From the NCBI GenBank assembly GCA_016180165.1, contig JACPBU010000021.1, positions 1 to 7,927 on the forward strand: DNA of 7,927 nucleotides. Reading direction: 5' to 3'. Every line of letters begins with the position of its first letter. Position 1 is the first letter of the stretch. Positions 1 to 5,266 of the stretch are shown here, in pieces. This DNA comes from Candidatus Woesearchaeota archaeon (lineage in GTDB: Archaea > Nanobdellota > Nanobdellia > Woesearchaeales > JACPBV01). The translations under genes were made by a program, and so were the position numbers. The notes below the pieces were generated by a model, which was not told the DNA's origin, ran no database searches, and was given only the letters and a program-made list of their open reading frames with translations.

Positions 1-445
1 CATACAGCTGGTTGAAGATGGGCCCTGCGATATCCTCAAAGCCGCCATAAGTATCGTTTGGGACAAAGATATTGCCTATCCTGTTGATGCCCTTCTTTCC
101 CAGCGCGATATCGTCAACATCAAAGCTGCCCTCAAGGAACTTAAGCCCTTTGGCTTTCATGAGGTCCTCTTCTATCGCTCCAGCAGTCGTTATCACAGCA
201 TCAACAAACTTTTTTTCGAGCAGCTGGGCGAATAATCCCCTGAGCCCCGAGCTTACCATGTTAGAGGTAAATGTGAGGATGATTGTCGCTTTCGCCTCTT
301 TCATCTTCCTGATGATCTCCGCAGCCTTGCCGATATGCAATGACTGAAACCCGACGTGGGATAACTGCTCGACGAAAGAGCTTATGCTTAATCCCTTCGC
401 ATAACGGAAGTCTTTGATTTCCTTATCATTATTGATTGATGCCAT
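1..445 (-). CDS. dys: Deoxyhypusine synthase, N-terminal part (gene runs off the window)
   Basis: I translated this from the minus strand: 148 codons are visible and the 3' end lies outside the window. Deoxyhypusine synthase uses NAD and spermidine to attach an aminobutyl group to one lysine of translation factor aIF5A, the first step of hypusine formation, in the cytoplasm. The match rests on family blocks: a TSNMVSSGLR segment (residues 60-69, corresponding to TSNLISSGIR in the human enzyme), TTAGAIEED (86-94, the NAD-site TTAGGVEED block), and GINRIGNIFVPN (119-130). The early KGLSISSFVEQLSHVGFQ region also fits the family. The catalytic lysine lies in the missing C-terminal part, so activity cannot be judged. 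The start at 445 is supported by a TATA box 26 nt upstream, which implies a leaderless message. The gene lies downstream of the winged-helix gene on the same strand, but the 151-nt gap and its own promoter suggest separate transcription. Confidence 0.93.
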   Translation of the reverse strand, partial: MASINNDKEIKDFRYAKGLSISSFVEQLSHVGFQSLHIGKAAEIIRKMKEAKATIILTFTSNMVSSGLRGLFAQLLEKKFVDAVITTAGAIEEDLMKAKGLKFLEGSFDVDDIALGKKGINRIGNIFVPNDTYGGFEDIAGPIFNQLY

Positions 446-467
446 AGGGCGTAAGAGTGGGGGTCTG

Positions 468-475
468 TTTTTAAA
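468..475 (-). promoter_or_regulatory. TATA box of the deoxyhypusine synthase gene
   Basis: On the minus strand the sequence reads AGGTTTAAAAACAG, with the TTTAAAAA core centred about 26 nt before the ATG at 445. Archaeal TATA boxes sit about 25-27 nt before the transcription start, so the message would begin at or within a base or two of the start codon. No Shine-Dalgarno motif precedes this ATG, which fits a leaderless transcript. Confidence 0.6.
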
Positions 476-596
476 CCTGGCGTGTTTTTGGGATTCAAAG
501 CTGTATTAAAGTTTCAGATGATAATAAGAAGCTACCAATCCCACTAATGATTTTATTGATAACTCCCAATCCCTTCTTCGTCAACCCCCCTCCAGC

Positions 597-881
597 TCAT
601 GCTCCAAGCTCGAATTCGTCGATAAAGCTTGCGATATAAGCGTATTTTTCAAGATACCGGAAACCCTTGTCGGTCAGGGTGATATACTTCCTCCCCTTTT
701 TATCAGTTATTTCCTTGACAAACCCTTTTGAGGCAAGCTCGCCAAAATATTCCGCAAAACTCTGCGAAGAAAGATTTGCGATCCTCAGCAGAGGCGTTGG
801 CCTGACAGAGTTATGCCTGTCCCTGATGATCTTCAGGATATCATAGATTACCTCGAGGCGGTCTCTTTTTCTCATGCTCAT
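597..881 (-). CDS. Small winged-helix DNA-binding regulator (archaeal HTH_45/COG3432-like)
   Basis: This is a 94-aa basic protein whose layout matches archaeal winged-helix regulators. It starts with a helix containing RDRLEVIYDILKIIRD, followed by a helix-turn-helix around LLRIANLSSQSFAEYFGEL and a recognition-helix end at ASKGFVKEI. The wing is a β-hairpin, DKKGRKYITLTDKG, and the C-terminal helix YLEKYAYIASFIDEF probably serves dimerisation. It is expected to bind DNA in the cytoplasm; its target and ligand are unknown. I chose the ATG at 881 because it forms an ATGA overlap with the stop codon of the membrane-protein gene (880-878), a classic sign of translational coupling. An in-frame ATG at 890 would add three residues (MGQ), and another at 875 would remove two. 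The family assignment is from pattern recognition only. The tight coupling suggests it works with the membrane protein, perhaps as the output half of a sensing pair. Confidence 0.85.
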   Translation of the reverse strand: MSMRKRDRLEVIYDILKIIRDRHNSVRPTPLLRIANLSSQSFAEYFGELASKGFVKEITDKKGRKYITLTDKGFRYLEKYAYIASFIDEFELGA

Positions 882-1546
882 CTGGCCCATCGGATGACTT
901 TAGCATAGATTACCCAAAAAACACCGATTGAGATTAGCTCAAACAGGAGCTGCAATCCAAAAGAGAATACCTTTCTCCTTGGGCCTAAGACCCATAAGTT
1001 GAGAAGCCAAAGGAGAGCCACGAGAAAATACAGGATTCTTGTCCTGGAAAGCTTTTTTCTTCTGGTGTGCATAAATCCGCTCAGGATAACTGCAAAAATA
1101 ATCAGCACAGACTGGGACAACAAAAGGGTGTAGTGGGACCTTGTGATGAAAGATATTCCAAGGAGCGCCAGCGCAGTAATATTCCCAGCCCAAAAAAGTG
1201 CCCTGCTGCCGGCATTTTTCCAGATAAGGCTGAAGACAAGGTAGCATATCCCAATCGTGCTGAAATAGGCGAGAGGCAGCATAAAAATGGGCCAAAAGAT
1301 GCGCCGTGGGAGGATAACGTCAAATGCGATGCCTGAAAGAAGAACGAGGTTGAAGAGGAACCTCATGACATAGGAAAGCCCAAAGAAAAGGAAAGCATTG
1401 CGGAAATACCTGATGCCCCTGTGCTTCGTCAGCTCATAACTTTCCTTCGTCCTAAAGAATATCAGGAAGCAAAAGAGCACGGCGATGATACTGAACGCAA
1501 ATTCTGCGACAAAAAGCCACGGGTCAAAAAAGTGCGGGAATGCCAT
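878..1546 (-). CDS. Seven-helix integral membrane protein of unknown function
   Basis: This 222-aa protein is almost entirely hydrophobic. I see seven likely membrane helices at about residues 11-31, 49-75, 83-108, 116-134, 139-158, 168-188 and 193-215. The positive loops RTKESYELTKHRGIRYFR (32-49) and HTRRKKLSRTR (160-170), plus the C-terminal KVIRWAR, fall on the same side. By the positive-inside rule that gives an N-outside, C-inside topology, like rhodopsins and the 7TM input modules of some histidine kinases. I recognise no catalytic motif and no retinal lysine pattern in the last helix. The gene is first in a two-gene unit: its stop overlaps the start of the winged-helix gene by ATGA. 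This suggests a membrane sensor or anchor for that regulator. A transport role is possible but lacks support. The start at 1546 is backed by a TATA box about 27 nt upstream. Confidence 0.85.
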   Translation of the reverse strand: MAFPHFFDPWLFVAEFAFSIIAVLFCFLIFFRTKESYELTKHRGIRYFRNAFLFFGLSYVMRFLFNLVLLSGIAFDVILPRRIFWPIFMLPLAYFSTIGICYLVFSLIWKNAGSRALFWAGNITALALLGISFITRSHYTLLLSQSVLIIFAVILSGFMHTRRKKLSRTRILYFLVALLWLLNLWVLGPRRKVFSFGLQLLFELISIGVFWVIYAKVIRWAR

Positions 1547-1569
1547 GATGGATCACTATCTATGATTTT

Positions 1570-1577
1570 TATTTAAA
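1570..1577 (-). promoter_or_regulatory. TATA box of the membrane protein/regulator operon
   Basis: The minus strand reads GATTTAAATAAAAATC here; the TTTAAATA core is centred about 27 nt before the ATG at 1546. The spacing predicts a leaderless or near-leaderless transcript covering both minus-strand genes. A second TATAAAG lies about 9 nt further upstream. Confidence 0.55.
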
Positions 1578-1610
1578 TCTTTATATTGGATGTGGAGGAT
1601 AAGTCCACTT

Positions 1611-1623
1611 TCCTTAAAAAGGA
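1611..1623. promoter_or_regulatory. TCCTT-AAA-AAGGA palindrome, candidate operator
   Basis: There is a perfect 5-bp inverted repeat around an AAA centre, with a TTAAAAAGG TATA-like core inside it. It lies between the two divergent transcription units. A dimeric winged-helix protein such as the neighbouring regulator could bind such a site, but this is inference and short AT-rich palindromes occur by chance. Confidence 0.25.
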
Positions 1624-1763
1624 CAATTTTTCCCATAGGGTGGTCAAACCAGAGATTGTTGAGATACCGCAAAAGAAGGATGGTGATTGGGCTAAAAGAA
1701 AATGGCAGCCTAACTGTTAAGAGAAGGAAGTTGGCAGAGTATAAGGAAAAGAGAATTTTTACC

Positions 1764-2465
1764 ATGGAAGGGCAGGCAAAAGGAAACAGCCACATCATCC
1801 ACCTCGATAAAGTTTGGAAGACATATCTCATGGGAGAGGTTAAGGTCCATGCTCTCCGGGGCGTAAGCTTGACAATAAGCCGGGGCGATTTTGTTGCTAT
1901 CACCGGCTCGAGCGGCTCAGGAAAAAGCACTATGATGAATCTGGTCGGCTGCCTTGACCTGCCCACTCAAGGGGCTATTTTTTTAGATCATAAAGACATT
2001 TCCCGGCTGGATGAGTCAGACCTTGCGCAGATCCGGGGCAGGAAGATTGGATTCATCTTCCAGCAGTTCCACCTGATACCGACGCTGACGGCGCTAGAGA
2101 ACGTCATGCTGCCATTGGAATTCCAGGACATTGAGCTCAGTGAAGCGAGGAAGATGGCTTCCTCGATCCTTGAAAAAGTCGGCCTTGGCGACAGGATGCA
2201 CCACCTTCCAGGCCAGCTTTCCGGCGGCCAGCAGCAGAGAGTTGCCATTGCACGCTCATTGGCAAACAATCCTGAAGTGATCCTGGCCGATGAGCCGACA
2301 GGAAATCTAGACAGCGTCTCAGGGGCAAATGTCCTTGGGCTCCTTGAAACACTCTGGAAAAAAGAGCATAAAACTATCATTATGGTGACTCACGACAGCA
2401 GCCTTGCAAAGCATGCAAGAAGGGTTGTCCAGCTGAAAGATGGTAGGATTGTCGAGGAGGGATAA
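1764..2465 (+). CDS. ABC transporter ATPase, MacB/LolD family
   Basis: This 233-aa ATPase has the usual length of MacB/LolD/YknY subunits. All nucleotide-binding motifs are present: Walker A GSSGSGKST (residues 48-56), the Q-loop glutamine in FIFQQF (Q100), the signature LSGGQQQRVAIARSL (152-166), Walker B VILADEPTGNLD (172-183) with catalytic E177, and the switch histidine H210 in MVTHD. The LADEPTGNLD block and the N-terminal VHALRGVSLTI are typical of the MacB/LolD branch, which powers mechanotransmission or export with FtsX-like permeases rather than import. It would sit on the cytoplasmic face of the membrane. I chose the ATG at 1764 because homology-like sequence begins just after it; the upstream open frame to 1590 (58 more codons) looks non-family. 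No clear Shine-Dalgarno precedes this ATG. It is the first gene of a cluster with a secreted β-sandwich protein and an FtsX-like permease. Confidence 0.93.
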   Translation: MEGQAKGNSHIIHLDKVWKTYLMGEVKVHALRGVSLTISRGDFVAITGSSGSGKSTMMNLVGCLDLPTQGAIFLDHKDISRLDESDLAQIRGRKIGFIFQQFHLIPTLTALENVMLPLEFQDIELSEARKMASSILEKVGLGDRMHHLPGQLSGGQQQRVAIARSLANNPEVILADEPTGNLDSVSGANVLGLLETLWKKEHKTIIMVTHDSSLAKHARRVVQLKDGRIVEEG

Positions 2466-2527
2466 ATGGGAAGGCAGAATGGAAGGGGAGAATGGGGGGG
2501 GAGAGAATGGGAGATAGGCTGGAGGGG
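2466..2527 (+). repeat. Purine-rich, G-run tract with three GAATGG copies
   Basis: Immediately after the ATPase stop the plus strand is almost all purines. It contains GAATGG at 2477-2482, 2490-2495 and 2505-2510, and a run of eight G at 2494-2501. The G-runs in 2485-2511 (GGGG, eight G, GGG, joined by agaat and agagaat) could form a G-quadruplex in RNA or on this DNA strand. It lies in the 156-nt gap before the β-sandwich gene. A 34-codon open frame (2466-2570) covers it, but its W/G/E/R-rich product only mirrors the repeat. Confidence 0.5.
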
Positions 2528-2610
2528 AACAAAAATAAAAAATCCCAACCGTTACGGCTTGGAGAGATGAACACACATTCATACATCAGAATTTGATAAA
2601 AGATAATAAC

Positions 2611-2615
2611 GAGGG
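2611..2615 (+). promoter_or_regulatory. Shine-Dalgarno motif for the β-sandwich protein
   Basis: GAGGG ends 6 nt before the ATG at 2622 and abuts another in-frame ATG at 2616. A workable spacing exists only for 2622, which also gives the better signal peptide start (MKKIF), so this motif decides the start. Confidence 0.6.
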
Positions 2616-2621
2616 ATGACT

Positions 2622-3980
2622 ATGAAAAAAATATTTATTGAGCTGTTCGTTTTAGCAATCCTTATGGCTGGAGCATATGCAGATGAAAATGATTCCCCAG
2701 TCCTGAAGATAACCATGCTGAACCAGGAGCCTGATCCGGCCAGAGCGGGAGAGACAGCTGAGCTGAGGTTCAGGGTTGAAAATATCGGCGGAGGGACTGT
2801 TGAAAATGTTGAGCTGGAAATTCTTGAAAACTATCCTTTTACCCTCATCGATGAAAAAGTTGCGCAAAAACTTGTGACCCTGTATGCCTATCAGACCGGT
2901 AAAAACTTCATCAACACAAAATTCAAGGTAAAGATTGATAAGGATGCTGTCAAAGGGCAGCATGAGCTGAAGGCCAGATACAGGCAGGCCGGCAAAGAGT
3001 GGGTGACTGCAGGCTTTAAGGTCGATATCACCAGCAAAGAATTTGCCCAGATCATCTATGTCGATAAGTCAAAAGTTGAGCCGGGGAAAGAGACAGAGAT
3101 GAAATTCACCATCACCAATATCGGCAATGCGCCTTTGCAGAATATGGTCTTTTCCTGGTCAGAGCCAAATGGGGCATTGCTTCCTGTCTTTTCTGATGAT
3201 ACCAAATACGTCAAATATCTGGATATAGGTGATTCTGCTGAGCTTGTCTACATAGTCGTGGCCGATGTCAACGCTGAGCCCGGGCTCTACAAGCTTGACC
3301 TTATGCTGAGCTATGAATCGCTGGCAAACTCAACAGCATCGGTCATCAAGACCAAGGCAGGGGTATTTATCGGCGGTGAAACCGATTTTGAAGTCGCATT
3401 CTCGGAAAGCTCCCAGGGGCAGACGTCCCTCTCGGTCGCCAATACCGGGAACAATCCGGCCTTATCCGTCTCAGTAAAAATACCTGAGCAAAGCGGCTTC
3501 AGGGTCACTGGAAGCAGCTCAGCCATAATCGGCAATCTTGACAAGGGAGATTATACAGTCGTGTCTTTTCCGATTGTGCCAGGGGGGATGGGCGGCGCAG
3601 GAAATTTTTCCGGAAGCAGGCAAAGGCAGGCAGGGCAGGGCATACCAAACACTGGAGCAAACAATCCAACGAACAGCCGTATGGCCGGAAGCGGGAGTGC
3701 AGGTGGTAACGTCCTGAAAGTTATCATTGACTACACAGACACGACCGGAGAAAGAAGAAGCATTGAGAAAAATGTCGCTATCCAGTTCAGAGCCTCCTCA
3801 GGAGATCCATCATCCGCAAATGCGCCGGATATGAGCCACATGGCCTCAAGGCAGCGGGCAAGCTTCTGGCAGAGCAAAACATTTTACGGCATTATTCTGT
3901 TATTTGCCGCAGCCGGGCTTGTTTTTTACAGAAAAAAATCCCTGCGGGAAAAGCTCATAAAAACTTTTTGGAAAAGGTGA
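2622..3980 (+). CDS. Secreted, membrane-anchored β-sandwich (COG1361/CARDB-like) protein of the ABC cluster
   Basis: This 452-aa protein has an N-terminal signal peptide (MKKIFIELFVLAILMAGAYA) with an AYA cleavage site before D21. Three Ig-like β-sandwich repeats follow, at about residues 27-137, 140-245 and 250-390. Repeats one and two show the pattern of COG1361/CARDB-type S-layer-like proteins: PDPARAGETAELRFRVENIG and KVEPGKETEMKFTITNIG; the third has TSLSVANTGNNPALSVSV. One membrane helix (about 419-436, GIILLFAAAGLVFY) and a basic tail ending in FWKR anchor it with the body outside the cell. In archaea such proteins are found beside ABC ATPase and FtsX-like permease genes, where I infer an extracellular partner role. 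The third repeat is interrupted by a low-complexity G/S/N/Q/R loop (about residues 320-362). The 3' end of the gene forms part of the first unit of a 31-bp tandem repeat. The substrate is unknown. Confidence 0.82.
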   Translation: MKKIFIELFVLAILMAGAYADENDSPVLKITMLNQEPDPARAGETAELRFRVENIGGGTVENVELEILENYPFTLIDEKVAQKLVTLYAYQTGKNFINTKFKVKIDKDAVKGQHELKARYRQAGKEWVTAGFKVDITSKEFAQIIYVDKSKVEPGKETEMKFTITNIGNAPLQNMVFSWSEPNGALLPVFSDDTKYVKYLDIGDSAELVYIVVADVNAEPGLYKLDLMLSYESLANSTASVIKTKAGVFIGGETDFEVAFSESSQGQTSLSVANTGNNPALSVSVKIPEQSGFRVTGSSSAIIGNLDKGDYTVVSFPIVPGGMGGAGNFSGSRQRQAGQGIPNTGANNPTNSRMAGSGSAGGNVLKVIIDYTDTTGERRSIEKNVAIQFRASSGDPSSANAPDMSHMASRQRASFWQSKTFYGIILLFAAAGLVFYRKKSLREKLIKTFWKR

Positions 3981-4082
3981 GCTATTGATTAAGGCTATAT
4001 AAGAGAGATGAGCTATTGATTATGGCTATTTGGAAAAGATGATGTATTGATTAAGGTTACTTGGAAAAGATGATGCATTGAG
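3968..4082 (+). repeat. 31-bp tandem repeat, three full units and a partial fourth, at a gene junction
   Basis: Units start at 3968, 3999, 4030 and 4061, exactly 31 bp apart. The consensus is TTGGAAAAGATGA followed by (g/t)(c/t)ATTGATTAAGGCTAT. Unit 1 includes the last codons and stop (W-K-R-TGA) of the β-sandwich gene; unit 4 degenerates at the ribosome-binding site of the permease gene. Unit 2 differs most in its first bases (ATAAGAGAG instead of TTGGAAAAG), which creates TATATAAG at 3996-4003. Every unit holds a miniature reading frame at the same offset: GTG-AGC-TAT-TGA (3977), ATG-AGC-TAT-TGA (4008), ATG-ATG-TAT-TGA (4039) and ATG-ATG-CAT-TGA (4070). The array fills the whole space between the two genes. 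Confidence 0.9.
3996..4003 (+). promoter_or_regulatory. Possible internal TATA box (TATATAAG) before the permease gene
   Basis: A good TATA sequence arises at the border of repeat units 1 and 2 and predicts transcription from about 4026, some 64 nt before the permease ATG. It could let the permease be transcribed separately from the rest of the cluster. Only the sequence match supports it. Confidence 0.25.
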
Positions 4083-4083
4083 G
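4080..4083 (+). promoter_or_regulatory. Shine-Dalgarno motif for the permease
   Basis: GAGG lies 6 nt before the ATG at 4090 and overlaps the stop of the last mini-frame in the repeat array (TGA 4079-4081). It supports 4090 rather than the in-frame TTG at 4078, which has no ribosome-binding site at a useful distance. Confidence 0.55.
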
Positions 4084-4089
4084 ATCCTG

Positions 4090-5178
4090 ATGAGGCTGCA
4101 AAAATCCTTCAAGCTGGCGTTAAACATCTTGCTGCACAGCAAACTTAGAAGCTGGCTCACTATCATCGGCATCGTCATAGGCGTTGCAGCCATCGTCGCA
4201 ATCGTCTCTATCGGGGAAGGCGCGCAGCTGAATGTCCAGGAAAGGCTGAGCGGGCTGGGGGCGGACCTGATCACCATCTCACCTGGTTTTGAAAGGGCTG
4301 CGGGAGGGTTCCATGGGAGTTTTGGAAGCTCCCATATGATGAGGGCTGAACCTGCAATCACCTCAGGCGGGAAAAATTTAACCCTGAGGGATATGAGGGT
4401 GATTAACGGCGTTGAAGGGGTAAGTTTCGTCAATGGCATCATCTCAGGAAGGGCAGAAACTTTATTTCTCGCTGAAAGCGCAACCCTGTCTGTCCAGGGT
4501 GTTGACTCACTGGCATGGAGGAGCATCATTTCTGCTGAACTAGAATCTGGGAGGTATCTCAACTCAGGAGACACAAATGTTGTCGTCGTAGGGAGCAGGG
4601 TGGCAACAAAGACATTTAAACAGCCGCTGGGATTGAACAGGGACCTGACGATAGGCGGAAGGCTTTTTAAGATTGTCGGGATCCTCAAAGAGGCCGGCTC
4701 AGGGGGCGATGACAGCAGGATTTTCATGCCTATCCGGGAAGCAAGGCAGGTGTTAGAGGACGCAGGGGAGGAAAAATTTGATTCCTTTACGGTCAAAGTA
4801 AATGATATATCTCAGGTTGACCGGATTGGGGGGGAGATTGAAGAAAGGCTCATGATCTCACGCCATGTGACGGCGAGGACAAAAGATTTCAGCGTCACCT
4901 CATCCAAAGCAACCCAGGAAAGGATTCAGGATGTCACCCAGACATTTGTCGGATTTGTGGGTGGGTTGATTGGCATAGGCCTTGGCTCGGGAATCTCTGC
5001 AATTCTTCCTAAAGTTTTGACAAGCTTTGGCCCTGGGGGAAGCGTGCGGACAGTCATTCCCATAAGCCTCCTTGCTGAGGCATTGTTCATCTCCATCCTT
5101 ATCGGGATGGTTGCAGGGGCGATTCCCGCATACCGGGCATCGAAACTGAAGCCGGTGGATGCGCTGAGGTATGAGTAA
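4090..5178 (+). CDS. FtsX/MacB-like ABC permease with apparent internal deletion of TM2 and the coupling loop
   Basis: This 362-aa protein begins like MacB/YknZ permeases: an amphipathic N-terminus, then KLRSW and a first membrane helix (about 23-42, TIIGIVIGVAAIVAIVSIG). A large extracellular domain (about 43-275) has family features such as LGADLITISPGF, ESGRYLNSGD and FKIVGILKE. The C-terminus also fits, with a last helix (about 325-347) and the typical ending IPAYRASKLKPVDALRYE. Family members normally have four helices and about 400 residues. Here TQERIQDVTQTF (about 275-286), which should lead into helix 2, is followed at once by VGFVGGLIGIGLGSG, which looks like helix 3. About 55-60 residues seem absent: helix 2 and the cytoplasmic loop with the ERTREIGxxKAxGA block that contacts the ATPase. 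The frame is intact. Two near-identical 9-bp repeats (ATTTGTCGG/ATTTGTGGG, 4944-4961) lie at the join. It may be non-functional, unusually specialised, or an assembly error. The Shine-Dalgarno motif supports the start. Confidence 0.85.
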   Translation: MRLQKSFKLALNILLHSKLRSWLTIIGIVIGVAAIVAIVSIGEGAQLNVQERLSGLGADLITISPGFERAAGGFHGSFGSSHMMRAEPAITSGGKNLTLRDMRVINGVEGVSFVNGIISGRAETLFLAESATLSVQGVDSLAWRSIISAELESGRYLNSGDTNVVVVGSRVATKTFKQPLGLNRDLTIGGRLFKIVGILKEAGSGGDDSRIFMPIREARQVLEDAGEEKFDSFTVKVNDISQVDRIGGEIEERLMISRHVTARTKDFSVTSSKATQERIQDVTQTFVGFVGGLIGIGLGSGISAILPKVLTSFGPGGSVRTVIPISLLAEALFISILIGMVAGAIPAYRASKLKPVDALRYE

Positions 5179-5237
5179 CAGGTGTTCCGCCTCTGGCTAG
5201 CCAAAGATACCTTTCCCAATTAAAGAAACAGCAGTGC

Positions 5238-5244
5238 TTTTAAA
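5238..5244 (+). promoter_or_regulatory. TATA box of the methyltransferase-like gene
   Basis: TTTTAAA within GTGCTTTTAAACATC is centred 26 nt before the ATG at 5267, predicting a leaderless transcript. It separates this gene from the ABC cluster, which ends 88 nt upstream of that ATG. Confidence 0.6.
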
Positions 5245-5266
5245 CATCTGATTATTCTCTTCTCCG

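Larger units (their letters stand above)
1547..1763. promoter_or_regulatory. Divergent intergenic region between the sensor pair and the ABC cluster
   Basis: These 217 bp separate the minus-strand membrane protein/regulator unit from the plus-strand ABC ATPase. The end near 1570-1590 is AT-rich and holds TATA-like sequences for both directions. On the plus strand the candidates are TTTATATTGG (1580-1589), CCTTAAAAAGG (1612-1622) and GTATAAGG (1739-1746). None sits at the 26-28 nt distance from the ATG at 1764 seen for other genes here, so the ABC message probably has a leader of roughly 100 nt or more. The reading frame of the ATPase stays open upstream to an ATG at 1590, but that 58-residue stretch is highly basic and does not resemble an ABC N-terminus. 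Confidence 0.5.

Noticed and set aside
72..347. 91-codon plus-strand frame at the start of the window
   Set aside because: It is antisense to the deoxyhypusine synthase gene, whose conserved motifs are clear on the minus strand.
553..600. 15-codon minus-strand frame overlapping the winged-helix stop by ATGA
   Set aside because: It is too short to judge, and its composition follows a G-rich stretch; a chance ATGA is the simpler explanation.
878..1546. Microbial rhodopsin interpretation of the seven-helix protein
   Set aside because: The helix count and topology fit, but the last helix (about 193-215) has no retinal-binding lysine pattern (only a flanking K192 and K216), and the helix 3 motif is absent.
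2466..2570. 34-codon frame starting right after the ATPase stop (TAAATG)
   Set aside because: The product is a by-product of the purine repeat (repeated GEW/GRE), with no ribosome-binding site of its own and no protein-like character.
3968..4082. CRISPR array interpretation of the 31-bp repeat
   Set aside because: The units are directly adjacent without unique spacers, so this is a simple tandem repeat.
4026..4796. 256-codon minus-strand frame opposite the permease
   Set aside because: Its length comes from the codon pattern of the permease gene. It has no family motif, is Ser/Pro/Leu-rich as antisense shadows usually are, and runs into the tandem repeat.
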